Counted from the first letter of the stretch, positions 26,384 to 36,081 are shown. The stretch: 64,000 bases of DNA from an uncultured Burkholderiales bacterium (GCA_943908475.1 CALTTG010000008.1:1-64000); one strand, 5' to 3'. The notes: generated by a model not told the origin, from the letters alone. Numbers and translations are program-made.

Positions 26384-27497
26384 CCGCGCGCTGGCTGGCA
26401 CCAACCGTTGGGTGCTCGACCATGTGGCCCCGCAATGGGTGGACTACGTGGTAAGCAACACCATGACCGAGTTCAACCGGTGGTTCAACAGCTTTCTGTG
26501 GACCTATGACCTGCAGGGCATGGTGGAGTCGGTGGTGGACGAGGCCCCAGGCGTGCGCACCTTCGTGTTGCGCATGAACCAGCACTGGAAAGGTTTCACC
26601 CCGGGCCAGCACATCGAACTCGAGCTGGACATCGACGGTGAAACGCACCGACGGTGCTACAGCCCATCGCCTCGCGGTGACGGCCGCGTGTCCATCACGG
26701 TCAAGCGCAAATCGGGTGGCCGGGTGTCGAACTGGATGCACGACCACGTCAAGCCCGGCATGGCGCTGCGTGTGCATCCCGCCCGTGGGCGCTTCGTGCG
26801 ACAACAGGCTCAGCCCAAGATGCTGCTGTTGTGCGCGGGCTCGGGCATCACACCCTGCCATGCCATGGTCACCGACATGTTGCAAGGGCCCTTGAATCAG
26901 CGCCCGGATGTGCAGGTGATCGCCCAGTTCCGCTCGGAAGGCGATGTCATCTTTCGCAAGGACCTGAAAGACTGGGCGGCTTTGGGGCTCAAGGTCACCA
27001 CCGCATTCAGTGATGCGTCGGTGGGTGGCTCGCCGTCGCGAGACGTGGCCCCTCGCTTGAACGACGCTCAGCTCCAGCGCTTGTGCCCGGACATTGCCCA
27101 ACGCGAGGTGTACCTGTGTGGACCCGAAGGCTTCATGCAGCAGATGCTGCAAGATTTGCAGCGGCTGGGGGTGGACCTCAAGCGGGTGCACACCGAGCGC
27201 TTCGAGCTGCCGGGCCATGCCGTCGGGTCGCCTGAAAACTTCCAGGTCGATGGCGCCGAAGTGTTTTTCGAGAACATGAATGCCCGCATCACCTTGACGG
27301 CGGCCGACCAGGGCAAGACCTTGCTGCAAGTGGCGCTGGACCATGGCGTGGAGCTCGAGCACGGTTGCGGCAAAGGGGCGTGTGGCACCTGCAAGCTGGT
27401 CGTGCACGACGGTCAGGCCTGCGGCAACGTGCTGGGCAAGACGGTCTACCTCTGCACGGCGTATCCGGCGTCGCGTGAGCTGGTGCTGGGTGGCTGA
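26376..27497 (+). CDS. Ferredoxin reductase-like protein with C-terminal 2Fe-2S ferredoxin domain
   Basis: A 373-residue electron-transfer protein. The N-terminal part is an FAD-binding FNR-type domain: RCYSPSPRGDGRVSITVKR holds the RxYS FAD motif. The central NAD(P)H domain has LLLCAGSGITPCHAM and VYLCGPEGFMQQ. The C-terminal plant-type 2Fe-2S domain has the ligands CGKGACGTC and a later Cys in VYLCTA. It should pass electrons from NAD(P)H to the desaturase encoded just upstream (8-nt overlap). Fusions of this type supply desaturases and hydroxylases; the nicotinamide preference is not evident. Confidence 0.92.
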   Translation: MFDRALAGTNRWVLDHVAPQWVDYVVSNTMTEFNRWFNSFLWTYDLQGMVESVVDEAPGVRTFVLRMNQHWKGFTPGQHIELELDIDGETHRRCYSPSPRGDGRVSITVKRKSGGRVSNWMHDHVKPGMALRVHPARGRFVRQQAQPKMLLLCAGSGITPCHAMVTDMLQGPLNQRPDVQVIAQFRSEGDVIFRKDLKDWAALGLKVTTAFSDASVGGSPSRDVAPRLNDAQLQRLCPDIAQREVYLCGPEGFMQQMLQDLQRLGVDLKRVHTERFELPGHAVGSPENFQVDGAEVFFENMNARITLTAADQGKTLLQVALDHGVELEHGCGKGACGTCKLVVHDGQACGNVLGKTVYLCTAYPASRELVLGG

Positions 27498-27562
27498 TTG
27501 GGCGTATCCTTGGTGCCCTTCGCCCCACGCGGCGTTTTCTGGCTCCAAGGATTGTCTTGCCC

Positions 27563-28540
27563 ATGACCACTGGTCTCTTCACCTCCCTGCCTGGCCTGGC
27601 CATTGCGCCCGCCAAGGACGACCCGAACCCCCTGGTGATTTACCACGGCAAGTGCCCTGACGGGTTCGGGGCGGCCCTGGCGGCATGGCTGTATTTCGAC
27701 GGGCAGGGCGAGTACGTGGGCGTCAGCCACGGCAAGGTGACGTCGCTGGAAGACCTGCCCCCGGTGGCAGGGCGTGCGGTCTACATCCTCGATTTTTCCT
27801 TCGAGGAATCCATCATGCAGGGCTTGGACGAGCAGGCGGCCAAGTTGGTGATGCTCGACCATCACAAAAGCGCATTCGACAAGCTGGGCCGCTTCCAGTG
27901 CCGGTGCGGGGCCATTCACTTCGACATGAATCAGTCGGGCGCCATGCTGGCCTGGAAGTTCTTCTTCCCCGAGCGCGAGGTGCCCGACCTGATCCGGTAC
28001 GTGCAAGACCGTGATCTGTGGACCTGGGCCTTCCCCGAGAGCGCGGCCTTCCTCAACGCCCTGGACCTGGAGCCCAACGAATTCGAGCGCTGGGCGCAGA
28101 TCGCCGCCTTCACCCCGGAAGAGTCGGCGGCGTTCACGCAACGCGGCACGGCCATGAACGAGAAGTTCCTGGCTTTGTGCAAAGACATTGCCCATGGCGT
28201 GGCACCGGTGATCTTCAACGGGCAGGCGGGCGTGATGGTCAACTGCCCCGGGGCCTTCACGAGCGAGGTGGGCAACATGCTGTCGGCCGAGCATGGTGGC
28301 TTTGCCTTGATGTGGAGCGTCTCCAAAGACGGCACGGTCAAGGTGGGCTTGCGTTCGCAGGCTGATGTCAACTGCATCCCCCTGGCCGAGTCGATGGGGG
28401 GGGGCGGGCACGCTCAGGCGTGCGGCTTCCGCATGGGCTACGAGCGCCTGCCCGAGTTGCTGTCCGGTGTGTTTTGGGCCGACCCGAACCAGACCGCTGA
28501 CGAGGCCAGCAACGCTGCGGCCGATTTGGCGCAGAGCTGA
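27563..28540 (+). CDS. DHH/DHHA1-family phosphoesterase
   Basis: A 325-residue phosphoesterase of the DHH superfamily. The first motif HGKCPDGFGAALAAW near residue 29 supplies metal ligands, followed by ILDFSF, the DHH motif LDHHKS near 95, and the DHHA1 signature GGGGHAQACGF near 290. Relatives act on single-stranded nucleic acid ends, nanoRNA or cyclic dinucleotides, and the substrate here is unknown. An ATG at 27563 has AAGGA 11 nt upstream; a TTG two codons earlier has better spacing. It is preceded by the desaturase pair. Confidence 0.88.
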   Translation: MTTGLFTSLPGLAIAPAKDDPNPLVIYHGKCPDGFGAALAAWLYFDGQGEYVGVSHGKVTSLEDLPPVAGRAVYILDFSFEESIMQGLDEQAAKLVMLDHHKSAFDKLGRFQCRCGAIHFDMNQSGAMLAWKFFFPEREVPDLIRYVQDRDLWTWAFPESAAFLNALDLEPNEFERWAQIAAFTPEESAAFTQRGTAMNEKFLALCKDIAHGVAPVIFNGQAGVMVNCPGAFTSEVGNMLSAEHGGFALMWSVSKDGTVKVGLRSQADVNCIPLAESMGGGGHAQACGFRMGYERLPELLSGVFWADPNQTADEASNAAADLAQS

Positions 28541-28558
28541 TCGCGTCAGCGGGCGGGG

Positions 28559-29485
28559 TCAGGCCTGCAGCAAAAAGCCGCGCACCCGCTGTGCGGCGTC
28601 GGTTGGGTCACACTGCATGAAACAGTGGTTGCCCGGGGCCTCCATGGTCTGCACGTGGCGGTTGCTGTCGGCCCATTGCAGCGCCGACGGCTTGACGAAC
28701 GGAAAGCTGTGTTGGGCGTGCACCACCAGGGTGGGGGTCTTCACGCGCTTGAGGGCGCTCCACAGGCCCACGGGGGCAGAGCCAAAAATCTCGGCCTCGC
28801 GGCTGGGGGGGCATTTGAGCACCACGCCCGAGCTGTGGCCATCGCCCTCCCTCACCGGGCGCAAGGCATGTTCGCCGAATGCCGCCAAGGCCTCTTCGGT
28901 CCACCCCTTGTAGGTGCCTCGGCCGCGCAGGGCGTCGATGGCCGCTTGTCGGTCGGGCCAATGGTGTCGCCGTTTGCGGGCGGCTCGGGCCAGGGGGCTG
29001 TGGCTCGCCAAGCCCGCGGCCTCCGCCAGGGTGATGGCCAGCGCCATGGTGGCCGGGAAAATGACGGGGTCGAGCACCACCGACCGTTGAAACAGGGCTG
29101 GGTGCTCGGCCAGGATCAGGCCCGTGAGCACGCCACCGAAACTGTGCCCCAGTGCGTACCGGGGCCCGGTGCCGAACATCGATCGATGGGCCTCGAAGGC
29201 CCGGGCGGCCAGCGCTGCATTCAGGTTCCAGCCTTTGAACTTGCCGCCCAGGTCGCTGTCGCCATGCCCCTGGATGTCGCAGAGCCAGAGGTCAAAATCA
29301 GCGGCCAGATGGGACAGCATGGGTTCATACACCCTTCCGCAAAAGCTGTTGCCGTGCAGGAAGTGCAGCACCGGTTTGCCGCTGGGGGGGCTGTGCCAGC
29401 CTCGCAGGTGGAAACCGTGGCCGGTGTCCCACGACCAGGGCAAGAGGGGCAGAGAGTTGTTACGGTGCAATGTCTGGTTCGGCAT
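28559..29485 (-). CDS. Alpha/beta hydrolase
   Basis: A 308-residue cytosolic alpha/beta hydrolase. The oxyanion motif FLHGNSFCG is near residue 43, DIQGHGDSD follows strand 4, the nucleophile elbow GHSFGG has Ser115, and the catalytic His probably lies in APGNHCFMQ near the C-terminus. It converges on the DHH gene with 18 nt between the stops and is divergent from the RND efflux genes. The substrate is unknown. Confidence 0.87.
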   Translation of the reverse strand: MPNQTLHRNNSLPLLPWSWDTGHGFHLRGWHSPPSGKPVLHFLHGNSFCGRVYEPMLSHLAADFDLWLCDIQGHGDSDLGGKFKGWNLNAALAARAFEAHRSMFGTGPRYALGHSFGGVLTGLILAEHPALFQRSVVLDPVIFPATMALAITLAEAAGLASHSPLARAARKRRHHWPDRQAAIDALRGRGTYKGWTEEALAAFGEHALRPVREGDGHSSGVVLKCPPSREAEIFGSAPVGLWSALKRVKTPTLVVHAQHSFPFVKPSALQWADSNRHVQTMEAPGNHCFMQCDPTDAAQRVRGFLLQA

Positions 29486-29579
29486 GGTGCGGATGTTCCA
29501 CTACCATCTTGCCATGGTGCGCGACCACGCGTCACTGCATGGGCACACCGAGGTGCTCACGACCAACCGAGAGGATTGC

Positions 29580-30713
29580 ATGTTCGACAAGGTTCGCGTT
29601 TCCTGGGGCGGTGTGCTCAAACCCTGGGCGGTTGCCACCATGGCTTGTGGGCTGGTGGCTTGCGGCGCACCCGATGCGCCCGATGCGCAGGGCGCAGCCT
29701 CCGGCGCGTCGTCGGCCAGTGCCCCCAAACCGGCATTGAGCGTTCAGGTCATCCGCCCCACGAAGCAAGATTGGTCGGCGCAGTTGTCGGCCCACGGTGC
29801 GGTTGCCCCATGGCAAGAAGTCATCATCGGGGCCGAGGTGGGAGGCGTGCGCCTGACGGATGTGTACATCAATGTGGGGGACGTGGTGCGCCGCGGGCAG
29901 CTGCTGGCCATGTTGCGCCAAGAAGGGCTCAACGCTGAGTTGAACGCGTATCGGGCCCAGGTGGCCGAAGCCCAGGCCCTGCTCTTTGAAGCGCAACTCA
30001 ATGCCGAGCGGGCCCGTCAGCTCAAGCAGAGCGATGCCATGAGTGCGCAAGAGTCGCAGCGGGCGCTGACGGCTGAGCAGACGGCCAAGGCCCGTGTTGA
30101 TGCCCTTCGTGCTCAGGTGGCGACGCAGGAGCTCAAGATCGCACAAAGCCGCATCGTGGCGCCAGACGATGGCGTCATCTCCAGTCGGGCGGCCACGGTG
30201 GGCAGCACCGCGCAGCCCGGCCAAGAGCTCTTTCGCATGATCCGCCAGTCGCGCCTGGAATGGCGCGCCGAGGTGCCTTCTGCCGAGGTGGTGCGCATCA
30301 AGCCCGGCATGGGCGTCACGCTGCAAGGCCCGACCGGCGCGCCGGTCACGGGCAAAGTCCGGGCGGTGTCGCCCACGGTGGATGCGGCCACCCGCAATGG
30401 CCTGGTTCAGGTGGACCTGCCCGTGGCGGCGACGCAGTCCAGTGGGCTGAAGGCAGGCATGTTCGCGAGTGGCTCGTTCGAGATCAGTCGTGGCGACGCA
30501 TTGACGGTGCCTCAAAGCGCGGTGTTGCTCAAAGATGGCTTCAGTTACGTGTTTGCCGTTCGCCAAGGCGTGGCTCAGCAGGTGAAAGTGCAGGTGGGCC
30601 GCCGTCAAGGTGATCGCGTCGAGCTGCTGCAGGGCGTGTCGCCCGAGCAGGACCTGGTGGCATCGGGCGTGGGCTTCCTGGTCGACGGTGATGCGGTTCG
30701 GGTGGTGAAATGA
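29580..30713 (+). CDS. RND efflux periplasmic adaptor, lipoprotein
   Basis: A 377-residue membrane-fusion protein. The signal peptide ends in the lipobox LVAC (cysteine near residue 26), so it is probably lipid-anchored. The barrel-sandwich lipoyl halves are VIIGAEVGGVRLTDVYINVGDVVRRGQLLA and IVAPDDGVISSRAATVGS, separated by a coiled-coil hairpin rich in Ala, Gln and Glu (about 110-165). It overlaps the permease gene by 4 nt (ATGA), and a GAGAGGA site precedes its ATG. It bridges the permease to an outer-membrane channel, whose gene is not in this window. Confidence 0.94.
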   Translation: MFDKVRVSWGGVLKPWAVATMACGLVACGAPDAPDAQGAASGASSASAPKPALSVQVIRPTKQDWSAQLSAHGAVAPWQEVIIGAEVGGVRLTDVYINVGDVVRRGQLLAMLRQEGLNAELNAYRAQVAEAQALLFEAQLNAERARQLKQSDAMSAQESQRALTAEQTAKARVDALRAQVATQELKIAQSRIVAPDDGVISSRAATVGSTAQPGQELFRMIRQSRLEWRAEVPSAEVVRIKPGMGVTLQGPTGAPVTGKVRAVSPTVDAATRNGLVQVDLPVAATQSSGLKAGMFASGSFEISRGDALTVPQSAVLLKDGFSYVFAVRQGVAQQVKVQVGRRQGDRVELLQGVSPEQDLVASGVGFLVDGDAVRVVK

Positions 30714-33700
30714 ACGTTTCCACCTGGTCCATCCGGAACCCGATTCCGGCCATCCTGTTTTTCATCGTCTTGTCGCTGATTGGCCTGTTGGGCTTTCAGC
30801 GCATGAAGATCCAGAACTTCCCCGACATCGACCTGCCCACGATCAGTGTGACGGCGTCTTTGCCGGGCGCGGCGCCCGCGCAGCTGGAAACCGAGGTGGC
30901 GCGCAAGATCGAAAACTCGATCGCGACCCTGCAGGGCGTCAAGCACATCTACACCAAGGTACAAGATGGGGTGGCCACGGTGACGGCCGAGTTCCGCCTG
31001 GAAAAGCCCACCCAGGAGGCCGTCGACGACGTGCGAGACGCGGTCTCACGCATTCGCTCGGATTTGCCAGGTGACCTTCGTGACCCGGTCATCACCAAGA
31101 TGAACTTGGCGGGCACACCCGTGTTGACCTACACGGTGTCGTCGCCGCGCATGGACGAAGAGGCGCTGTCTTGGTTCGTGGACAACACCATCACCAAGCA
31201 GATCTTGTCGGTCAAGGGCGTGGGCAGCATCAGCCGCGTGGGCGGTGTGCAGCGTGAGGTGCGTGTGGCACTGGACCCGGCCCGGATGCTGGCCCTCCAA
31301 GTGACGGCGTCTGACGTGTCTCGGCAGCTTCGCAACGTGCAGCAAGAGGCGTCGGGCGGTCGCATGGACCTCGCCAGCGCCGAGCAGGCCATTCGAACGG
31401 TGGGCACGGTGGACTCCGCCGATGCCCTGGCCAACCTCGACATCACCTTGTCCGATGGCCGCAGCGTGAAGCTGCGCGATGTGGCCGAGGTCAAGGACAC
31501 CATCGCCGAGCGCCGCACCACGGCCAAGCTGGACGGCAAGCCCGTGGTGGCTTTCGAGATCGTGCGGGCCCTCAAGGCGGGCGAGGTCGATGTGGCCCAA
31601 GGCGTGGCCCTCAAGCTTGACGAGCTGCGCCGGGCGCACCCTGACCTGGTCATCACCGAGGCCTTCAACTTCGTCACGCCGGTGGAAGAAAACTACGAAG
31701 GCTCGATGTACCTGCTGTACGAGGGTGCTTTGTTGGCCGTGATCGTGGTGTGGTTCTTCCTGCGGGACTGGCGCGCCACCCTGGTGGCGGCCACCGCCTT
31801 GCCCTTGTCGGTCATCCCGGCCTTTGGCTTGATGTACTTCTTCGGCTTTTCCATCAACGTGGTGACCTTGTTGTCGCTGTCGTTGGTGGTGGGCATCTTG
31901 GTGGACGATGCCATCGTCGAGATTGAGAACATCATGCGCCACCTGCGCATGGGCAAGAAGCCGCTGGAGGCGGCCATGGAAGCGGCCGACGAGATCGGGC
32001 TGGCCGTCATTGCCACCACCTTCACCCTGATTGCGGTGTTCCTGCCCACGGCATTCATGAGCGGCGTGGCCGGCAAGTTCTTTGTGCAGTTTGGCTGGAC
32101 GGCGGCCATTGCCGTGTTCTTCTCGCTCGTGGTGGCACGCATGCTCACCCCGATGATGGCGGCCTACCTGCTCAAGCCGCCACGCGACGAACACAAGGAC
32201 CCGGTTTGGATGGGCGGTTACCTGGCCTGGGCCAGCTGGTGCCTCAAACACCGTTGGCTCACGATGCTCCTGGTGCTGGTGTTCACGGTGATGTCGTTTT
32301 TCCTGATGACCCGTTTGCCCACCGGCTTCATCCCGCCCGATGACCTGTCGCAAACGCAGGTGACTTTGTCCTTGCCGCCGGGCAGCACCCTGCAGCAGAC
32401 CGAGGCGCTGGCCGAACAGGCTCGCCAGATCGTCAGCAAGCACCCGCAGGTCAAGATGGTCTACACCACCATCGGGGGCGGGGCAGCGGGCAGCGACCCC
32501 TTCATGTCGTCGGGGGTTTCTGAAGTTCGCAAGGCGGTGCTGACGCTGAACATGACCCACCGCACCGAGCGCCCGGGCATCAGCAAGCAAGACATCGAAG
32601 GCGATTTGCGCAAGGCCTTGGTCGACCTGCCCGGCGTTCGCATCAATGTGAGCTTCGGTGGTTCGGCTGAAAAGTACGTCTTGGTGCTGGCCAGTGAAGA
32701 TGGCCAGGCCTTGGCCAAGCACGCCGAGGTGGTGGCGCGCGAGTTGCGCAGCATTCCGGGCATCGGCAACGTGACGTCGACCTCCAGCCTGGTGCGGCCA
32801 GAGTTGATGGTGCGCCCAGATCCGGCCCGTGCGGCCGACCTGGGTGTGAGCACAGCCGCCATCGCCGATGTGCTTCGGGTGGCCACCTTGGGCGACTACG
32901 ATCAGGCGTTGCCCAAGTTGAACCTGTCGCAACGCCAGGTGCCCATCGTGGTTCGTCTGAAAGACGAAGCGCGCACCGATCTTGAACTGCTGTCACGTTT
33001 GCCGGTGCCGGGTGCACGGGGGCCGGTGCCCCTGGGCAATGTGGCCACCTTGTCGCTGGACAGTGGTCCCGCGCAGATCGATCGCTATGACCGCCAGCGC
33101 AACATCAACTTCGAAATCGAGCTCAACCAGCAGCCGCTGGGCGATGTGGAGCGCCAGGCCATGGCCTTGCCCAGCATCAAGAACCTGCCCCCTGGGGTGA
33201 TGGTCACCACCGTGGGCGATGCGGAGGCCATGGGCGAGCTGTTTGCCAGCTTCCTGTTGGCCATCTTCACGGGCATCTTGTGCATCTACATCGTGCTGGT
33301 CTTGCTGTTCAAGGGCTTTGTTCAGCCACTGACGATCTTGGTGGCACTGGTCTTGTCGGTGCCAGGCGCCTTCTTGGCCTTGTACGTCACGCACACGGCG
33401 TTTTCGATGCCATCCATGATCGGCATGATCATGCTGATGGGCATCGCCACGAAGAACTCGATCTTGCTGGTGGACTATGTGCTGATCGCCCAGCACGAGC
33501 ATGGCCTGAGCCGTTGGGATGCCGTGATCGATGCGTGCCGCAAACGCGCCCAGCCCATTGTCATGACCACCATCGCCATGGGCGCCGGCATGTTGCCGAT
33601 TGCCCTGGGCGTTGGCGTGGACCCGAGCTTCCGGGCCCCCATGGCCATCGTGGTCATTGGCGGCTTGATCACGTCCACCTTCCTGAGCCTGCTGGTGATT

Positions 33701-33787
33701 CCGGTGGTCTTCACCTTGGTGGACGACTTGGTCAGTATGGTCAGTCGTGCGACCTTGCGACCGAAAGCAAACTCTGCGTCGATGTGA
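30710..33787 (+). CDS. RND-family efflux permease (HAE1-like)
   Basis: A proton-driven inner-membrane exporter of 1025 residues. Twelve membrane segments are expected, with two large periplasmic loops. The TM4 proton-relay pair is visible in VVGILVDDAIVEIEN, and the TM10 lysine in MGIATKNSILLVDYV. The N-terminus (WSIRNPIPAILFFIVL, NFPDIDLPTISV) is typical of multidrug-type permeases. It pairs with the adaptor gene just upstream. The substrate is unknown. The end of the gene runs into a strong hairpin. Confidence 0.95.
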   Translation: MNVSTWSIRNPIPAILFFIVLSLIGLLGFQRMKIQNFPDIDLPTISVTASLPGAAPAQLETEVARKIENSIATLQGVKHIYTKVQDGVATVTAEFRLEKPTQEAVDDVRDAVSRIRSDLPGDLRDPVITKMNLAGTPVLTYTVSSPRMDEEALSWFVDNTITKQILSVKGVGSISRVGGVQREVRVALDPARMLALQVTASDVSRQLRNVQQEASGGRMDLASAEQAIRTVGTVDSADALANLDITLSDGRSVKLRDVAEVKDTIAERRTTAKLDGKPVVAFEIVRALKAGEVDVAQGVALKLDELRRAHPDLVITEAFNFVTPVEENYEGSMYLLYEGALLAVIVVWFFLRDWRATLVAATALPLSVIPAFGLMYFFGFSINVVTLLSLSLVVGILVDDAIVEIENIMRHLRMGKKPLEAAMEAADEIGLAVIATTFTLIAVFLPTAFMSGVAGKFFVQFGWTAAIAVFFSLVVARMLTPMMAAYLLKPPRDEHKDPVWMGGYLAWASWCLKHRWLTMLLVLVFTVMSFFLMTRLPTGFIPPDDLSQTQVTLSLPPGSTLQQTEALAEQARQIVSKHPQVKMVYTTIGGGAAGSDPFMSSGVSEVRKAVLTLNMTHRTERPGISKQDIEGDLRKALVDLPGVRINVSFGGSAEKYVLVLASEDGQALAKHAEVVARELRSIPGIGNVTSTSSLVRPELMVRPDPARAADLGVSTAAIADVLRVATLGDYDQALPKLNLSQRQVPIVVRLKDEARTDLELLSRLPVPGARGPVPLGNVATLSLDSGPAQIDRYDRQRNINFEIELNQQPLGDVERQAMALPSIKNLPPGVMVTTVGDAEAMGELFASFLLAIFTGILCIYIVLVLLFKGFVQPLTILVALVLSVPGAFLALYVTHTAFSMPSMIGMIMLMGIATKNSILLVDYVLIAQHEHGLSRWDAVIDACRKRAQPIVMTTIAMGAGMLPIALGVGVDPSFRAPMAIVVIGGLITSTFLSLLVIPVVFTLVDDLVSMVSRATLRPKANSASM

Positions 33788-33815
33788 GTCAGGGCCCCTT
33801 GGGGCCCTGACTCAC
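33784..33815. terminator. Bidirectional hairpin terminator between RND permease and thiolase genes
   Basis: The sequence GTGAGTCAGGGCCCC-TT-GGGGCCCTGACTCAC forms a near-perfect 15-bp stem. It includes the stop codon of the permease gene (33785-33787) and ends 20 nt before the stop of the convergent thiolase gene. No T tract follows on either strand, so it may act as a bidirectional or Rho-assisted terminator or as an mRNA stabiliser. Confidence 0.65.
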
Positions 33816-33835
33816 CGATCTGCCAAGGGCGTGGA

Positions 33836-35020
33836 TCAGACGCGTTCGATGATCATGGCAATGCCTTGGCCGCCGCCAATGCACATGGTGATCAGGGCGT
33901 AGCGGCCGCCCGTGCGTTGCAGTTCATAAATGGCCTTGGTGACCAGGATGGCGCCCGTGGCACCGACGGGGTGACCCAGCGAGATGCCCGAGCCGTTGGG
34001 GTTGGTCTTCTCGTTGGGGAAGCCCATTTCCTTGGACACGGCGCAGGCTTGGGCTGCAAAGGCTTCGTTGGCTTCGATCAGGTCCAGGTCGGAGACCTTC
34101 AGGCCGGCCTTTTCCAGGGCAAGCTTGGAGGCAGGCACAGGGCCGATGCCCATGTACTCGGGCTCCACGCCGGCGTGGGCATACGAGACCAGTCGGGCCA
34201 GCGGCTTGAGGCCCAGGGCCTTGGCCTTGTCCGCAGAGGCCATCACCACCGCACCCGCGCCGTCGTTCAGCGACGAGGCGTTGCCCGCGGTCACGGTGCC
34301 TTCTTCTTTTTTGAAGGCGGGCTTCATTTTGGCCAGGGCTTCAACGCTGGTGTCTGCCTTGACGCCTTCGTCGGTGTCGAACAGCACCACGCCCTTGCGG
34401 GTCTTGATTTCCACCGGAACGATTTGTTCCTTGAACAGGCCGGCGGCGACGGCGGCGGCTGCGCGTTGCTGCGACTGGGTGGCGTAGGCATCTTGCTGGT
34501 CGCGCGAGATCTCGTAGCGTGCGGCCACGTTTTCAGCGGTGATGCCCATGTGGATGTGCAGGCGCGGGTCGTGCAGGGCGCCGAGCATGAAGTCCAGCAT
34601 CTTGACATCGCCCATGCGTGCGCCCCAGCGGTTGCTGGTGACCAGGTAGGCGCCACGGCTCATGGACTCGGCGCCCGCACCCACGGCCACGTCACAGTCG
34701 CCCAGCAGGATGGACTGCGCCGCCGACACGATGGCCTGCAGGCCAGAGCCACACAAGCGGTTCACGTTGTAGGCGGGTGCTTCTTGGGGCACGCCAGCGT
34801 TCAGGGCGGCGACGCGGCTGATGTAGGCGTCTTGGGGCACGGTGGGGATCACATTGCCCAACACCACATGACCGACGTCCTTGGGTTGCACGCCGGCACG
34901 TTCCAGCGCGGTCTTGATGACCAGGGCGCCCAGATCGGCGGGAGGGATGTCCTTGAGCGAGCCGCCGAAAGAGCCAATGGCGGTACGGGCTGCGCCCACG
35001 AAGACGACTTCACGAGTCAT
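33836..35020 (-). CDS. bktB: Beta-ketothiolase / acetyl-CoA acetyltransferase (BktB type)
   Basis: Condenses two acyl-CoA molecules to beta-ketoacyl-CoA, or cleaves the product in beta-oxidation; in Cupriavidus BktB also makes 3-ketovaleryl-CoA for PHA. The nucleophile Cys90 lies in NVNRLCGSGLQA. The catalytic motifs NEAFAAQ, GISLGHPVGATG and CIGGGQG near the C-terminus are present. The length of 394 residues is normal, and the sequence resembles BktB more than PhaA in my recollection of both. A monocistronic gene; the hairpin at 33784 ends it. Confidence 0.92.
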   Translation of the reverse strand: MTREVVFVGAARTAIGSFGGSLKDIPPADLGALVIKTALERAGVQPKDVGHVVLGNVIPTVPQDAYISRVAALNAGVPQEAPAYNVNRLCGSGLQAIVSAAQSILLGDCDVAVGAGAESMSRGAYLVTSNRWGARMGDVKMLDFMLGALHDPRLHIHMGITAENVAARYEISRDQQDAYATQSQQRAAAAVAAGLFKEQIVPVEIKTRKGVVLFDTDEGVKADTSVEALAKMKPAFKKEEGTVTAGNASSLNDGAGAVVMASADKAKALGLKPLARLVSYAHAGVEPEYMGIGPVPASKLALEKAGLKVSDLDLIEANEAFAAQACAVSKEMGFPNEKTNPNGSGISLGHPVGATGAILVTKAIYELQRTGGRYALITMCIGGGQGIAMIIERV

Positions 35021-35134
35021 GGTGTTTCCTTCTAGAGGGGTCTGGCAAAAACAAGGGTCGGCCCACAGTCAGGATCTGGTCTGGAGCATTGTCAGATTAT
35101 GACGCGTTGCAGCATGGTGGGTGTCATCTTCGCG

Positions 35135-36070
35135 TCAGCTTGCGTGAGTGATGGCACGGCCATGCGCTTGAATCAAGTCCTCGCCTTGTTCCAGCATCAG
35201 GTACCGAAACGCCTCGGCGGCCGGCGACAGCACCTTGGAGGCCTGGTGCACGATGTGCCAGTTGCGCCAGATGGGGGTGCCCTCGAACTCCACGAGGTGG
35301 AGCTGACCGCTGCGCAACTCGGCCGACACCGCGTGTTGAGACACGAAGCCGATGCCCAGACCGGCCATGACGGTGGCCTTGATGGTTTCGTTGCTGGGGA
35401 TTTCCATGTCGATGCGCGGTGCCATGCGGTGCTCTTTGAGGAAGGCGTCCAGGGCTGAACGCACTTCCGAGCCCAATTCGCGGGCGATCAAGGGGTGGTG
35501 CAGCAGCGCATTCAAGGGCGGGTGCCCCACGCCAAGCAAGGGGTGGCCCGGGGGGCAGATGAACACCATCGGGTGGCCTGCAAACGCTTCCGCTCTCAGG
35601 GCGTACTCCCGGGGTGGGCGCCCCATCACGGCCAGGTCGATTTCGTTGCTGTGCAACCGGTCGATCAATTTGGTGAGGTCCCGGGTCACATCCAGTCGCA
35701 CATCGACGCCCGGGTGCTCTTGCCGGAAGCGGGCCAGCAGCGAGGGCAGGAAATAGCCCGCAGTGCTGATCAAACCAATGGTGAGCACGCCGGTTTCCAC
35801 CCGTTTGAAACGTGCCATGACGTTCTCGGCGTCTTTCAGCGTCGACAGCAGGCGCTTGGCGTAGACGAGAAAGTATTCGCCGGCCATGGTCATCTGGACC
35901 TGTCGGCCCTGGCGTTCAAACAGCGGCAGCCCGACGTGCGACTCCAGCTCCTTGACCTGCATGGTCACCGCAGGCGGGGTGAGGTGCAGTTGTTCGGCGG
36001 CTTGGCTGAAGCTCAGGTGGCGCGCCACCTCGGTGAAGACCCTCAACTGTCGAAAAGTCACGCTTTTCAT
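35135..36070 (-). CDS. cbbR: LysR-family transcriptional regulator CbbR
   Basis: Activator of the Calvin-cycle operon. The N-terminal winged helix-turn-helix (FRQLRVFTEVARHLSFSQAAEQLHLTPPAVTMQVKELE) contains the usual LysR motif TPPAVTMQVKELE, and the rest is the effector-binding domain. CbbR proteins sense metabolites such as NADPH, ribulose 1,5-bisphosphate or phosphoenolpyruvate. The gene is divergent from cbbL across 119 nt, the classical arrangement in red-type operons, and position plus family support the name. The start has an AAGGA site 8 nt upstream. Confidence 0.92.
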   Translation of the reverse strand: MKSVTFRQLRVFTEVARHLSFSQAAEQLHLTPPAVTMQVKELESHVGLPLFERQGRQVQMTMAGEYFLVYAKRLLSTLKDAENVMARFKRVETGVLTIGLISTAGYFLPSLLARFRQEHPGVDVRLDVTRDLTKLIDRLHSNEIDLAVMGRPPREYALRAEAFAGHPMVFICPPGHPLLGVGHPPLNALLHHPLIARELGSEVRSALDAFLKEHRMAPRIDMEIPSNETIKATVMAGLGIGFVSQHAVSAELRSGQLHLVEFEGTPIWRNWHIVHQASKVLSPAAEAFRYLMLEQGEDLIQAHGRAITHAS

Positions 36071-36081
36071 TCAGTAATTCC

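Noticed and set aside
31046..32932. 628-codon minus-strand frame opposite the RND permease
   Set aside because: Antisense shadow rich in His, Gln and Gly; no known domain.
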